64,000 nt of DNA from an uncultured Oscillospiraceae bacterium (GCA_910583885.1 CAJUAC010000009.1:1-64000); one strand, 5' to 3'; counted from the first letter of the stretch, positions 42,513 to 51,710 are shown. Made by a program: numbers and translations. Notes: a model not told the origin generated them from the letters alone.

Positions 42513-43550
42513 TTAGAGTCCCTTCTTTCCTGTTTCCATGGCTTTCCTGCGCAGCTGGCCGCAGCTGGCATCGATGTCCCCGCCCAGGCTCCGCCGCACA
42601 GTGGCTGTGACACCCAGCCCCTCCAGCCGCTGCTGGAAGCGCCGTGTCCGGCGGCTGGGCTTCAAGGGGCTCTCCGCCACGTCGTTAAGGGGGATCAGGT
42701 TTACATGCCCTGGCATCCCCCGCAGCTTCTCCGCAATCAAGTCCGCCTGCCAGTCTGCGTCATTTACACCGTCAATCATGGCATACTCAAAGCTGATCCG
42801 GCGGCCAGTCTTTTTAAAATAGCTGTGGCAGGCTGCAAACAGCTCCTCCACATCGTATGCCTTGTTCACTGGCATGAGGCGGCTTCGTGTTTCACTGTCT
42901 GGCGCGTGGAGGGATACGGAGAGTGTCAGCTGGAGCTCCAGCTCCGCCAGACGGCGGATGCCGGGGATCATTCCGCAGGTGGAGAGGCTGATATGCCGCA
43001 TCCCGATATTCATCCCCTGCGGATGGTTGACCAGCTCCAGAAACCGCAGCACATTGTCCAGGTTATCCATTGGCTCGCCAATCCCCATCAGGACGATGTT
43101 GGAGACCTCCAGGCCGCTGCCGGCCTGGGTAAACAGCACCTGCTCAAGCATTTCCGACGGCCGCAGATCCCGCACCTTCCCCCCCAGGGTAGAGGCACAG
43201 AAGGCGCAGCCCATACGGCAGCCCACCTGGCTGGAGATGCAGACAGTATTGCCATGGCGGTAGCGCATGAGCACTGTCTCGATGCAGTTGCCATCCTTGA
43301 GCTCCCAGAGATATTTCGTTGTCCCATCCATCTGGGAAACCTGCTTGCGCGCCTCCTTGAGTGCGGACAGCTCCCAACGCTCCTCCAGCCGCTGGCGCAG
43401 GGGCTTGGAGATATCGCTCATCTCCGCGAAGGAGCCAGCCCCACGGTGGAGCCAGGCAAACACTTGCTTCGCCCGGAAGGCGGGCTCCCCCAGTTCCCCC
43501 ATGGCCGCTGCCAGCTCCTCCAGGGTCATGGACCGTATATCTTCCCTCAT
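42513..43550 (-). CDS. rlmN: 23S rRNA (A2503-C2)/tRNA methyltransferase RlmN
   Basis: Radical-SAM enzyme that methylates adenine C2 in 23S rRNA and some tRNAs. Length is 345 aa. The CX3CX2C cluster is CRMGCAFC; the methyl-carrier Cys is in the C-terminal CGQLR region; GIGEPMDN and VSLHAPDSETR are further signatures. The ATG shares ATGA with the rsmB stop. Part of the priA-def-fmt-rsmB-rlmN-prpC-prkC-rsgA cluster. Confidence 0.95.
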   Translation of the reverse strand: MREDIRSMTLEELAAAMGELGEPAFRAKQVFAWLHRGAGSFAEMSDISKPLRQRLEERWELSALKEARKQVSQMDGTTKYLWELKDGNCIETVLMRYRHGNTVCISSQVGCRMGCAFCASTLGGKVRDLRPSEMLEQVLFTQAGSGLEVSNIVLMGIGEPMDNLDNVLRFLELVNHPQGMNIGMRHISLSTCGMIPGIRRLAELELQLTLSVSLHAPDSETRSRLMPVNKAYDVEELFAACHSYFKKTGRRISFEYAMIDGVNDADWQADLIAEKLRGMPGHVNLIPLNDVAESPLKPSRRTRRFQQRLEGLGVTATVRRSLGGDIDASCGQLRRKAMETGKKGL

Positions 43551-44857
43551 ACTCGCCTCATTTTGCAGATGTAAAACCCGTCAGTCCCATGCCGTTGGGG
43601 CCACAGGCTCATGCTTCCATCCGTCTCCCCCTCCAAACCAGGCAGTGAGAAGGGTTCCTTCTGGAATGCCCCATGGCGGGAGAGGAAGTCTGCCGTAATC
43701 TCCCCGTTCTCCTCTGGCAGGATCGTACAAGTGGCATACAGCAAGACGCCCCCTGGACGGACATAGCGGCTGGCATTATCTAAAATTGCCCGCTGGACTG
43801 CTGGGAGCCCTGCCAGCGCTTGGGGATCCTTGTACCGGATATCCGGCTTTTTGCGGATGATGCCAAGGCCTGAGCAGGGCACGTCACAGAGTACCAGGTC
43901 AAAACCCCCGGCCCACTCCGCCCGCTCTTGCCGGCCATCAGCCAACACAGGGCGGATACATTGCAGCCCCAGCCGCGCCGCACCCTTTTCTATGAGCGCC
44001 AGCTTGTGCTGGTGGATATCACAGGCCACCACCTCACCCTGATCCCCCATCTCCATAGCCGCAGCAAACGCTTTGCCCCCCGGTGCCGCACATACATCCA
44101 GCACCCGCCACCCGGGCTTGGGCCCAGCGGCCAGTACAGCCGCCTTCGCGGCGGCGTCCTGTACCTGGAACAGCCCCTTTTGGAAAGCGGGCAGAGCTGT
44201 CAGCTCCCCTCCGCCGGAGAGCAAATAGCACCCCGGCATCCAGCTGTGGGGCGTCACGCCTGCAGCGGAGGCCTCCAAGCTGGCAGACATCTCTGCCGCC
44301 GTTCCCCGCAGGGGGTTATACTGGATGGTGGTCGGGACACCTTCGTTGTCCAAATGGAGGAACGCCTCCGCCTCCTCCCCTCCCAGCAGCCCTACCAGCC
44401 GCTCCACCAACCATTTGGGGTGACTGTACCGGAGGGCCAGGCCGTCCATCCCCGCAGGGATGGCGGGCAGGCTGCCCTTTTCCCGGCTCAACCGGCGGAG
44501 GACTGCATTGACCAGCCCGGCAGCCCGTTTGCGCTTCCCGCGCTTGACCGTCTCCACCGCCTCATCCACGGCGGCGCTGTCCGGCACCCGGTCCATATAC
44601 AATATCTGATATGCCCCCAGCCGCAGGACATCCCGCACAAAGGGCTCCAGCTTGGCAAAGCTCTGGTCACAGCAGTGATCCAAATAAAAATCCAATAGCG
44701 CCCGGTTCTGTAGAACCCCATAGGCCAGCCGGGCTGCCATAGCCGCCTCCCGGCGGTCCAACCCGCGGCTGGCGGCCTTCAAGCTGTTGTCCGACCAGGC
44801 CTCCAGGCGCCGGCAGGCAGTCAGGGCCTCCAGTGCCGCCTCTCGTCCAGTCCCCAT
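43547..44857 (-). CDS. rsmB: 16S rRNA (C967-C5)-methyltransferase
   Basis: SAM-dependent m5C methyltransferase of 436 aa. The N-terminal NusB-like RNA-binding domain (about 1-150) is followed by the Rossmann methyltransferase with VCAAPGGKAFA, the catalytic motif DVPCSGLGIIRKKPD (Pro-Cys) and LLYATCTILPEEN (second Cys). The start ATG overlaps the preceding stop by one base (TGATG), and the end overlaps rlmN, indicating coupling. Confidence 0.93.
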   Translation of the reverse strand: MGTGREAALEALTACRRLEAWSDNSLKAASRGLDRREAAMAARLAYGVLQNRALLDFYLDHCCDQSFAKLEPFVRDVLRLGAYQILYMDRVPDSAAVDEAVETVKRGKRKRAAGLVNAVLRRLSREKGSLPAIPAGMDGLALRYSHPKWLVERLVGLLGGEEAEAFLHLDNEGVPTTIQYNPLRGTAAEMSASLEASAAGVTPHSWMPGCYLLSGGGELTALPAFQKGLFQVQDAAAKAAVLAAGPKPGWRVLDVCAAPGGKAFAAAMEMGDQGEVVACDIHQHKLALIEKGAARLGLQCIRPVLADGRQERAEWAGGFDLVLCDVPCSGLGIIRKKPDIRYKDPQALAGLPAVQRAILDNASRYVRPGGVLLYATCTILPEENGEITADFLSRHGAFQKEPFSLPGLEGETDGSMSLWPQRHGTDGFYICKMRRV

Positions 44858-45555
44858 CAGCGCCTCCTGTCGTTCCGGCCTGCAAAAATGAGCAGATAGC
44901 GCAGCAGCTGCACCAGGCTCATGAGCAGAGCCGCCACATAGGTCAGTGCAGCAGCGGTCAGGACTGCCTTGGCCCCCTTCCGCTCCTCCCCATCCAGCAG
45001 GTTTGTGCCGTCGATGGTCCCCAGGGCTCTGGCGGAGGCGTCAAACTCCACCGGGAGTGTCACCAGCTGGAACAGGCTGGTCAGCCCAAAGAGCACAATC
45101 CCAACGGCAAACAGAGGCTGGGAATAGAGCACCAGCCCCAGCATCAGCGCTATAAAGGCAAACTTTGAGCCGAACTGCGTTGCCGGGATGATGGCAGAGC
45201 GGATGCGCACTGGGCCATAGCCCATGGCATACTGCACCGCATGGCCCGCCTCGTGGGCTGCTACCCCCACCGCCGCCACTGTGTCCGCATTGTACACCGG
45301 CTCCGAGAGATAAATTGTGTTATCCCGTGGATCATAGTGGTCTGTCAGCTGCCCCCGGCAGGAGCGGATCGCCACATCGTGGACGCCGTGGGCCCGGAGG
45401 ACCTCATAGGCGGCCTGGGCCCCTGTCACCCCCCGGCGGTTGCGCTGGCGGCTGTAGCGGTTGAAACTGGAACTAACCTTGATCTGTGCATAGACCGAAA
45501 GGAGCAGCACAGGGATCAAGATAATCCAGTAGATCGCGTCACTATAAAAACGCAT
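44857..45555 (-). CDS. Membrane zinc metallopeptidase (YugP family)
   Basis: A 232-aa membrane protein with the zinc site VAAHEAGHAVQYAMGY (HExxH, about residues 96-111) and three to four hydrophobic helices (about 7-25, 130-160, 195-225). YugP-type proteases of this class sit in the fmt-rsmB cluster in many Firmicutes; the substrates are unknown. It is separated from fmt by a repeat hairpin and from rsmB by a one-base overlap. Confidence 0.8.
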   Translation of the reverse strand: MRFYSDAIYWIILIPVLLLSVYAQIKVSSSFNRYSRQRNRRGVTGAQAAYEVLRAHGVHDVAIRSCRGQLTDHYDPRDNTIYLSEPVYNADTVAAVGVAAHEAGHAVQYAMGYGPVRIRSAIIPATQFGSKFAFIALMLGLVLYSQPLFAVGIVLFGLTSLFQLVTLPVEFDASARALGTIDGTNLLDGEERKGAKAVLTAAALTYVAALLMSLVQLLRYLLIFAGRNDRRR

Positions 45556-45592
45556 CGTCCATTTCCCCTTTTATGAAAGAAAACCCAATAAA

Positions 45593-45632
45593 AGTTCTTT
45601 TTGATTCTTTTTCTTCCAAGAAAAAGAATCAT
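45593..45632. repeat. Dispersed hairpin repeat, copy 1
   Basis: GATTCTTTTTC (45603-45613) and GAAAAAGAATC (45620-45630) form a perfect 11-bp stem with loop TTCCAA, flanked by AGTTCTTTTT. A second copy in inverse orientation lies at 60964-61003 with a compensatory stem change. It reaches the fmt stop codon. Confidence 0.7.
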
Positions 45633-46570
45633 TACCCCATTTCCTGCGTTACCGCAACCGGATGCCCCCGCAGATAATCCGCAGCAGCCATGCGCCTGCC
45701 TCCGTCGGCCTGGAGCTCAGTAATCAGCAGGCTCCTGCCGTCACCGCAGGCGACCTCGATTCCCGCCGCCCCAGCGGAGAGGATCGTCCCGGGCGCACAG
45801 CCTGTCTCCGCTCCCTCCCGGGCACGGTAGACCTTCCAGCGCACCCCCGCTACATCTGTCACAGCACAGGGCCAGGGGATCAAGCCGCGCACATGGTTAA
45901 CCAGCTCCCGCGCAGGCCTGCCCCAGTCCAGGGGGGACATTTCCCGGGAAAGCATGGAGGCATATTGGTACTGTGGCCCATAGGCCTGCGGTGTCCGGGG
46001 CGCAGTGCCCGCCTCCAGCAGCCGCAGTGCCTCACTGGCCGCCTCGCCGCCCAGCTCCGCCAGACGGCTATAGAGCTGGCCCGCATCCTCCTCTGCTCCA
46101 ATTGGTGTACGCTTGACCAGGAGGATATCCCCTGCATCCAGCTCTGCCGCCATATACTGGATGGTAACGCCAGTCTCCTCATCCCCGTTGAGGATGGCCC
46201 AGTTGATGGGCGCTGCCCCCCGGTACTGGGGAAGGATGGAGGAGTGGACATTAATCATCGCCTTTTTCGGGATATCCAGCAGCTCCTGCGGCAGCAGCTT
46301 ACCATAGGCAGCCACCACTGCCACATCAGGCTCCAGCGCCCGCATCTGCTCCAGTGCCTCCCCATCCCGGCAGGAACGCGGCTGGAACACAGGAATCCCT
46401 TGTGTGAGCGCATATTCCTTTACAGGCGTTGGCATCAGCTTCATCCCGCGGTTTTTGGGCTTATCCGGTGAGGTAAACACAGCCACAATGTCCCAGTGGT
46501 CCTCCACCAGGCGGCGCAGCACTACAGCGGCAAAATCCGGAGTACCCATCAATACTACACGCAAGCTCAC
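45632..46570 (-). CDS. fmt: Methionyl-tRNA formyltransferase
   Basis: Formylates initiator Met-tRNA using 10-formyl-THF. The 312-aa protein begins with VVLMGTPDFAA, carries the catalytic block NVHSSILPQYRGAAPINWAI (Asn, His and the later Asp in ELDAGDI), and has the C-terminal tRNA-binding OB domain. The start is GTG at 46570 sharing GTGA with the def stop. def and fmt act at opposite ends of the formyl cycle and are translationally coupled. Confidence 0.94.
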   Translation of the reverse strand: MSLRVVLMGTPDFAAVVLRRLVEDHWDIVAVFTSPDKPKNRGMKLMPTPVKEYALTQGIPVFQPRSCRDGEALEQMRALEPDVAVVAAYGKLLPQELLDIPKKAMINVHSSILPQYRGAAPINWAILNGDEETGVTIQYMAAELDAGDILLVKRTPIGAEEDAGQLYSRLAELGGEAASEALRLLEAGTAPRTPQAYGPQYQYASMLSREMSPLDWGRPARELVNHVRGLIPWPCAVTDVAGVRWKVYRAREGAETGCAPGTILSAGAAGIEVACGDGRSLLITELQADGGRRMAAADYLRGHPVAVTQEMG

Positions 46571-47067
46571 CTCTCCCCCTTCTCCTCTGCTTCGTAAAAT
46601 TCCTCCAGCTCCTCCTCTGTCAAGAAGTGGTCAATGTGCTCCACGTACAGGTGTCCATCCAGGTGCTCGATCTCATGGCAGAAGCAGCGTGCTGTCAGCT
46701 CCTCCCCTTCCGCTTCAAACCAATTGCCGAACCGGTCCTGTGCCCGGATCCGGACCCGGTTGGGGCGGGACACCATCCCCCACTTGCCTGGGACACTGAG
46801 GCAGCCCTCCGGCCCAACCTGCTCACCGGACTGGGAGAGGATCTCCGGATTTACCAGCTCCAGCATCTCCTCCGTATCATCCACCACAATCACTGCCCGG
46901 CGGAGGACGCCGACCTGTGGAGCTGCCAGCCCCGCCCCCTGGGCCTCTGCCAGGGTGTCCTTCATATCATCCAGGAGCTGGTGGAGCCGGTCGTTGAAAT
47001 CCGTCACCTGACGGCACTTCTTGGTCAGCATAGGGTTTCCCTGGGTTACGATTTTCCTAATCGCCAT
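46567..47067 (-). CDS. def: Peptide deformylase
   Basis: Removes the formyl group from nascent proteins. The 166-aa metalloenzyme has the three motifs GAGLAAPQVG, PEGCLSVPG (metal-ligand Cys; the usual EGCLS) and HEIEHLDG (HExxH). It follows priA and is coupled to fmt. The C-terminal tail is acidic. Size and motifs are those of type 1/3 bacterial deformylases. Confidence 0.95.
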   Translation of the reverse strand: MAIRKIVTQGNPMLTKKCRQVTDFNDRLHQLLDDMKDTLAEAQGAGLAAPQVGVLRRAVIVVDDTEEMLELVNPEILSQSGEQVGPEGCLSVPGKWGMVSRPNRVRIRAQDRFGNWFEAEGEELTARCFCHEIEHLDGHLYVEHIDHFLTEEELEEFYEAEEKGER

Positions 47068-47109
47068 GGTTATTTTGTCCTCCTTTGGGCGGGAATAAAC
47101 TTCTTTTTA

Positions 47110-49560
47110 TCAGTCGTCCGCATTGCAGTCCACAAATAGGTTCATCCCCCGGTTTTCCTTTCTCTGATGGAACGCGCGGATATAATAGCCCAGCAGCTCC
47201 CGGGTGGTGTGGTCGTTGCGCCCCACCCAGAAAATGCGGTAGCGGTAGCGGTTGTTCACCTTGACAATGGGCGCTGGGGCGGGGCCTAAAATCTCTACTG
47301 AGAGGTTGGATGCAGTAGGATACCGCGTCCCGGTGCGCATCGCATCCCGCAGCTGGGCGGCGGCGCGGAGCACAGCTCCCTCCTCCGCGCCAGAGACTGT
47401 CAGGGTGAAAATATCCGCAAAGGGCGGATACCGACGCGCCCTGCGGAGCCGGATTTCCCCGGCATAAAAGCTGTTGTAGTCCTGGGCAGCTGCGCTGGTG
47501 ATGACCTCATTGTCCGGAGTAAAGGTCTGGATCACCGCCCGGCCCCCCTTGCTGCCCCGGCCTGCCCGGCCTACCACCTGGGTGAGCAGGCTGAAGGTCC
47601 GCTCCGCGGCGTGGTAGTTGTCCACATACAGGCTGAGATCTGCCGCCAGGACACCTACCAGTGTGACATTCTCAAAATCCAGGCCCTTGGCCACCATCTG
47701 TGTCCCCAGCAGGATCGGAATCCGCTCCCGTGCAAAGCGGTCAAGGAGCACCTCATGGTTGCCGGAAACAGTATCTGCATCCATCCGCAGGATCTGTGCC
47801 TGGGGAAACAGCCCCGCCAGCTCCTCCTCCACCTTCTGCGTACCTGCCCCCACCTGCTTCATCAGCCCGCCGCACTCCGGGCACACCTTGGGCGCCCGCT
47901 CGGAGTGCCCACAGTAGTGGCACATCATCCGCCCATTGGCGCTGTGGTATGTCAGCGGTACACTGCACCGGGGGCACTGGGGCGCTTCGCCACACTCGCC
48001 GCACAGCAGCATCCGGCTGCTGCCCCGGCGGTTGAGGAAGAGGATGCTCTGCTCCCCTCTCTCCAAGTTCCCCTCCAGCTCCCGCCGCAGAGGGGCGCTG
48101 ATCATGCCGCTGTTCCCAGCCCGGAGCTCCTGGCGCATATCCGCAATCACCACCTCGGGCAGCGGCTGGCGGTTGTAGCGGGTGCGCAGGATGCACTTCT
48201 GATATACCCCCCGCTGGGCCTGGTAGGTGGTCTCTACAGAGGGTGTGGCGGATCCAAGGACCAATGTGGCCCCCTGCTGGGCGCACAAGAACTTCGCGAC
48301 ATCCCGCGCATGGTAGCGGGGCGGATTTTCGGACTGGTAGCTGCTCTCGTTCTCCTCGTCCAGGATAATCATCCCTAAGTTCTCCAGCGGTGCGAATACG
48401 GCACTGCGGGTCCCCAGGACAATATCCACCTCCCCCCGCCGGATCCGCTTCCACTGGTCATAGCGCTCACTCATGCGCAGGCCGCTGTGGAGCATGACCA
48501 CCCGGTCTCCGAAATATGCGCCGAACTTGGCCATCATCTGGGGCGTCAAGGCGATCTCCGGCACCAGGATCATGCCCCGCCGTCCCTGGCGGACTACCTC
48601 CTGGAGCAAACGGATGTAGACTGATGTTTTCCCACTGCCAGTGACCCCATAGAGGAGGGAACAGGAGGCAGCCCCCTCCTCCGACCGGGTAAGAATGCTG
48701 TCGTAGGCGGCCTGCTGCTCCTCGCTGAGGACAATCGGCCCGCTCTCCACCACAGCTTCCATCCTGGGGACGCGGAGTACCTCCTCCTGGGAGAAGGCTA
48801 CCAGGCCGCTTTTCTCCAGGTTCTTCAGCGTCTGGGGTGATGCGCCGGTAAAGTAGCAGAGCTCCGTGGAAAGGGCGCTGCCGATAGAACACAGAAGCTT
48901 GATGACCTCATAGCGCACAGGGGCAGACCGGCGCCTCGGCTCCACAGCAGCCATAGCTTCCTCCGCCGTCACTGCCAGCGTCACCCGCCGTGCCTGCTTG
49001 TCTGAGATTTTCCGGGAGGCCGTCGTCTCAATGGACACCAGCCCCCGCTTTTGCAGCTCCCGTGCCACAGCAGGTGCGCCCTCCCCACAGGCCAGGCGCA
49101 GGGTGTCCCATCCGGCTGACCCGCCCTGGGAGACCAGTGTCTCCAGGATCCGGCTTTCCCGGCTGTCCTTCCCCGTTTCCAGGGCGGCCTCCCTGTCGAT
49201 CCGGAGGACGCAGGCCTCCCGGACCTGGTACCACAGCCCTGCTGGTAACAGCGCTTTGACCGCGTCGTAAAGCGTACAGAAATAGCGCTCCCGCAGCCAC
49301 AGCGCCAGCTTGATTTGCAGCGGGCCCAGCACACTCTCCTCATCCAGGATTTCCGTCAGTGCTTTCAGCCCTGCCCGCTGGCTCTCCTGGCCCACTGCCA
49401 GAATAACCCCCTCGCTGGTCCGGTTCCCCCGGCCAAAGGGGGCGGCTACCCGCACACCAGGCACGGCTTTCCCTGCCAGGGAGGGTGGGACCAGGTAGTC
49501 ATAAGGCTTATCAATTGCATATGTTGCCGCAGCTACTGCTACCCGCGCCACCAAATCCAT
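47110..49560 (-). CDS. priA: Primosomal protein N' (replication restart helicase)
   Basis: 3'-5' helicase that reloads the replisome at stalled forks. The 816-aa protein has the N-terminal DNA-binding domain, Walker A GVTGSGKTSVY, helicase motif II LDEENESSY where most PriA proteins have DEEH, zinc cysteines in CGECGEAPQCPRC and CHYCGH...CPECGG, and motifs V-VI with VVGRAGRG. The start at 49560 is favoured over the GTG at 49569, which lies within the Shine-Dalgarno. It follows rpoZ after a structured spacer. Confidence 0.93.
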   Translation of the reverse strand: MDLVARVAVAAATYAIDKPYDYLVPPSLAGKAVPGVRVAAPFGRGNRTSEGVILAVGQESQRAGLKALTEILDEESVLGPLQIKLALWLRERYFCTLYDAVKALLPAGLWYQVREACVLRIDREAALETGKDSRESRILETLVSQGGSAGWDTLRLACGEGAPAVARELQKRGLVSIETTASRKISDKQARRVTLAVTAEEAMAAVEPRRRSAPVRYEVIKLLCSIGSALSTELCYFTGASPQTLKNLEKSGLVAFSQEEVLRVPRMEAVVESGPIVLSEEQQAAYDSILTRSEEGAASCSLLYGVTGSGKTSVYIRLLQEVVRQGRRGMILVPEIALTPQMMAKFGAYFGDRVVMLHSGLRMSERYDQWKRIRRGEVDIVLGTRSAVFAPLENLGMIILDEENESSYQSENPPRYHARDVAKFLCAQQGATLVLGSATPSVETTYQAQRGVYQKCILRTRYNRQPLPEVVIADMRQELRAGNSGMISAPLRRELEGNLERGEQSILFLNRRGSSRMLLCGECGEAPQCPRCSVPLTYHSANGRMMCHYCGHSERAPKVCPECGGLMKQVGAGTQKVEEELAGLFPQAQILRMDADTVSGNHEVLLDRFARERIPILLGTQMVAKGLDFENVTLVGVLAADLSLYVDNYHAAERTFSLLTQVVGRAGRGSKGGRAVIQTFTPDNEVITSAAAQDYNSFYAGEIRLRRARRYPPFADIFTLTVSGAEEGAVLRAAAQLRDAMRTGTRYPTASNLSVEILGPAPAPIVKVNNRYRYRIFWVGRNDHTTRELLGYYIRAFHQRKENRGMNLFVDCNADD

Positions 49561-49612
49561 TCCGTTCACCTCGGCTTACCGGTAAATATCCCCATCTACT
49601 GGGGCTTCAGGC

Positions 49613-49662
49613 GCACGGCGCACCCGCTGGGGTCTGTTCCCAGCGGGTGCGTTTTCCCGTGC
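49613..49662 (-). other. Bulged hairpin between rpoZ and priA
   Basis: Inner stem CGCACCCGCTGGG (49619-49631) with CCCAGCGGGTGCG (49639-49651), 13 bp, loop of 7; outer stem GCACGG (49613-49618) with CCGTGC (49657-49662), separated on one side only by a 5-nt bulge. No U-run follows it on the minus strand, so it may be a processing or attenuation element. Confidence 0.65.
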
Positions 49663-49667
49663 ATGGC

Positions 49668-49886
49668 CTATTCCACTTCCTCGATTACGATGTCCGCGGC
49701 GGCCACAGAGTGCTTTCCCTCCGCCACCTCCCTGATGGCGATTGTCACGGGCTTTACATCCATCGGCTCCCCGTTATCCTCCGCCTCCTGGGCGATCTGG
49801 CGGGCCCGGCGGGCCACCACATTCACCAGCAGGTACCGGTTGGGGACATTCGCAGTCAGCTTGTTCATCGCAGGATAGAGCATCAT
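49668..49886 (-). CDS. rpoZ: RNA polymerase omega subunit
   Basis: A 72-aa omega subunit that helps assemble RNA polymerase. The core is NRYLLVNVVARRARQIAQ. Tandem ATGs at 49886 and 49883; AAGGAATG precedes them. The place between gmk and priA is the standard Firmicutes order. It ends just before a bulged hairpin. Confidence 0.88.
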   Translation of the reverse strand: MMLYPAMNKLTANVPNRYLLVNVVARRARQIAQEAEDNGEPMDVKPVTIAIREVAEGKHSVAAADIVIEEVE

Positions 49887-49963
49887 AATAACATCATTCC
49901 TTCTTTATGATATGGTTTTTCTATTCAATCCATGTTGGCCCTCCGGATATGGAAGGGGATCCC

Positions 49964-50560
49964 CTACCGCAGGCCGGCTAACCCAACCCGCTCCACAGGC
50001 CGGCAGTGCTCGGCGGTTATGATGGCACGGATTTCCTCTACAGCACGATCCACTGTATCGTTGATAACAAAATAATCAAAATCCTTGGCAACAGCAAATT
50101 CCTCCCGTCCCCGTGCCAGGCGGGAACGGACCTTCTCCATGTCCTCCGTACCCCGCCCGATGAGACGGCGCTCCAGCTCCTCCCAGCTGGGAGGGGCCAC
50201 ATAGATCCGCACAACATCCGGCCGCTTTTGGTGGACCTGCTCTGCGCCTTGGATCTCAATATCCAGCAGCACATCACGTCCTTGCTCCATAGCCTGATCC
50301 ACAAACAGCCTGGGTGTTCCGTAGAGATTGCCCACGAACTGGGCGTGCTCCAGGAAGTCTCCGGCCGCAACCCAGCTCTCGAACTTTTCCCGGGTCAGGA
50401 AGTGGTAGTGGACGCCATCCTCTTCCCCTGGCCTGGGGGCGCGGGTAGTGGCGGATATGGAGAAATACAAGGTGGGGTCGCTGGCCAGCAGGCGGGCCAC
50501 CACAGTCCCCTTCCCTACACCGGAGGGCCCACAGATGATGAATGTCCTCCCTTTTTTCAT
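49964..50560 (-). CDS. gmk: Guanylate kinase
   Basis: Phosphorylates GMP to GDP. The 198-aa protein has the P-loop IICGPSGVGKGT, GMP-binding residues in STRAPRPGEEDGVHYHF, and VLLDIEIQGAEQV. The start at 50560 shares ATGA with the remA stop and has GGAGGAGGAGAC upstream; 50575 is rejected. Order remA-gmk-rpoZ-priA is conserved. Confidence 0.94.
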   Translation of the reverse strand: MKKGRTFIICGPSGVGKGTVVARLLASDPTLYFSISATTRAPRPGEEDGVHYHFLTREKFESWVAAGDFLEHAQFVGNLYGTPRLFVDQAMEQGRDVLLDIEIQGAEQVHQKRPDVVRIYVAPPSWEELERRLIGRGTEDMEKVRSRLARGREEFAVAKDFDYFVINDTVDRAVEEIRAIITAEHCRPVERVGLAGLR

Positions 50561-50817
50561 GTCTCCTCCTCCCATACGGTGGGGGCCACCCCAAACCGGG
50601 GGGCCAGCTTCTCCAGCGGCAGGCCTGAGAGCACCACGTGGTCGCTGTCCATCACCAGCACCGCCGCCGTCTTCCTTCCAAACGTGGCGTCAATCAGCAT
50701 ACTGCGTTCCCTAGCCTCACTGACCAGGCGCTTGACCGGCGCAGAGTCAGGGCTGACCACAGCAATGAGACGCTGGGCAGAAACCAGGCCGCCAAAGCCA
50801 ATGTTCACCAGCTCCAT
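50557..50817 (-). CDS. remA: RemA-like regulator (DUF370)
   Basis: An 86-aa DNA-binding protein of the extracellular matrix regulatory family, which activates biofilm genes in Bacillus. Diagnostic segments are LVNIGFGGLVSAQRLIAVV and RSMLIDATFGRKTAAVLVMDSDHVVLS. It shows the typical position between yicC (8 nt upstream) and gmk (4-nt overlap). Its targets in this species are unknown. Confidence 0.9.
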   Translation of the reverse strand: MELVNIGFGGLVSAQRLIAVVSPDSAPVKRLVSEARERSMLIDATFGRKTAAVLVMDSDHVVLSGLPLEKLAPRFGVAPTVWEEET

Positions 50818-50825
50818 AGCCCCTC

Positions 50826-51710
50826 CTACTCAATATTCTGGACCTGTTCGCGGATCTTCTCAATCTCCGCCTTCAAATCCACCACATCCCTTGCAATCTG
50901 TAAATCACTGCACTTGGAGCCAATGGTGTTCGCCTCCCGGTTGAGCTCCTGGATCAGAAAATCCAGCTTCCGCCCTACCGGCTCGCCGCTCTCCAGCATC
51001 CCACGCAGCTGCGCTAAGTGGCTATGCAGGCGGACCGTCTCCTCGTCCACCGCCACCTTGTCAGCAAAAATTGCCGCCTCAGTGAGGATACGGCCCTCAT
51101 CCACCGCTGTATTCTGGAGGACCTCGCTCATCCGGGACAGCAGCTTCTCCCGGTACTCCGCTACTGTCTGGGGGGAGCGCTCCTCCACCCGGGCTGTGAT
51201 CCCCTCAATGGTATCCAGCCGCCTGGAGATATCCTCCGCCAGCTTCCGCCCCTCCGTCTCCCGCATGGCAGTATACGCCGCCAAGGCCTCTTCTAAAACA
51301 GCGCACAGGTCGGCAGCAATGGTCTCCAGGTCCTCCTCCGCCTTCGTCACCGATAGCACGTCGGGCAGGCGGGCCAGATCTGTCACCGGGAACTTCCCCT
51401 TGACCATCCCGCCGCCCAGCTGGGCCAGCTGCGCCAAAGCGGCCACATAGCTTTTGGCCAGGGGCTCGTTGACAACTACCACCGATTCCTCCGCCCCCAG
51501 GGACTCCACCGTAACAAACACATCCACCTTGCCCCGGCTGGCGGCCTTCTGCACCTTGGCTTTGATGGCATCCTCCGCAAAGATGTAGGAACGGGGCATC
51601 TTAACGGTACAGTCCAGATAGCGGTTGTTGACGCTGCGGACCTCTACCGTAATATCCCGCCCATTCCGGGACTGCTTGGCTCTCCCATAGCCAGTCATAC
51701 TCTTAACCAA
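50826..51710 (-). CDS. yicC: YicC/YloC-family endoribonuclease
   Basis: A 294-aa protein with the family start VKSMTGYGRAK and the C-terminal block ELNREANTIGSKCSDLQIARDVVDLKAEIEKIREQVQNIE split across two motifs (NREANTIGSK and KAEIEKIREQ). Members are endoribonucleases acting on small RNAs and mRNAs. The start is TTG at 51710, since the family begins with MxxSMTGYG; GGAGGGG lies upstream. Confidence 0.88.
   Translation of the reverse strand: MVKSMTGYGRAKQSRNGRDITVEVRSVNNRYLDCTVKMPRSYIFAEDAIKAKVQKAASRGKVDVFVTVESLGAEESVVVVNEPLAKSYVAALAQLAQLGGGMVKGKFPVTDLARLPDVLSVTKAEEDLETIAADLCAVLEEALAAYTAMRETEGRKLAEDISRRLDTIEGITARVEERSPQTVAEYREKLLSRMSEVLQNTAVDEGRILTEAAIFADKVAVDEETVRLHSHLAQLRGMLESGEPVGRKLDFLIQELNREANTIGSKCSDLQIARDVVDLKAEIEKIREQVQNIE

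Noticed and set aside
42489..43574. 361-codon plus-strand frame opposite rlmN
   Set aside because: Shadow frame; the radical-SAM cysteines are on the other strand.
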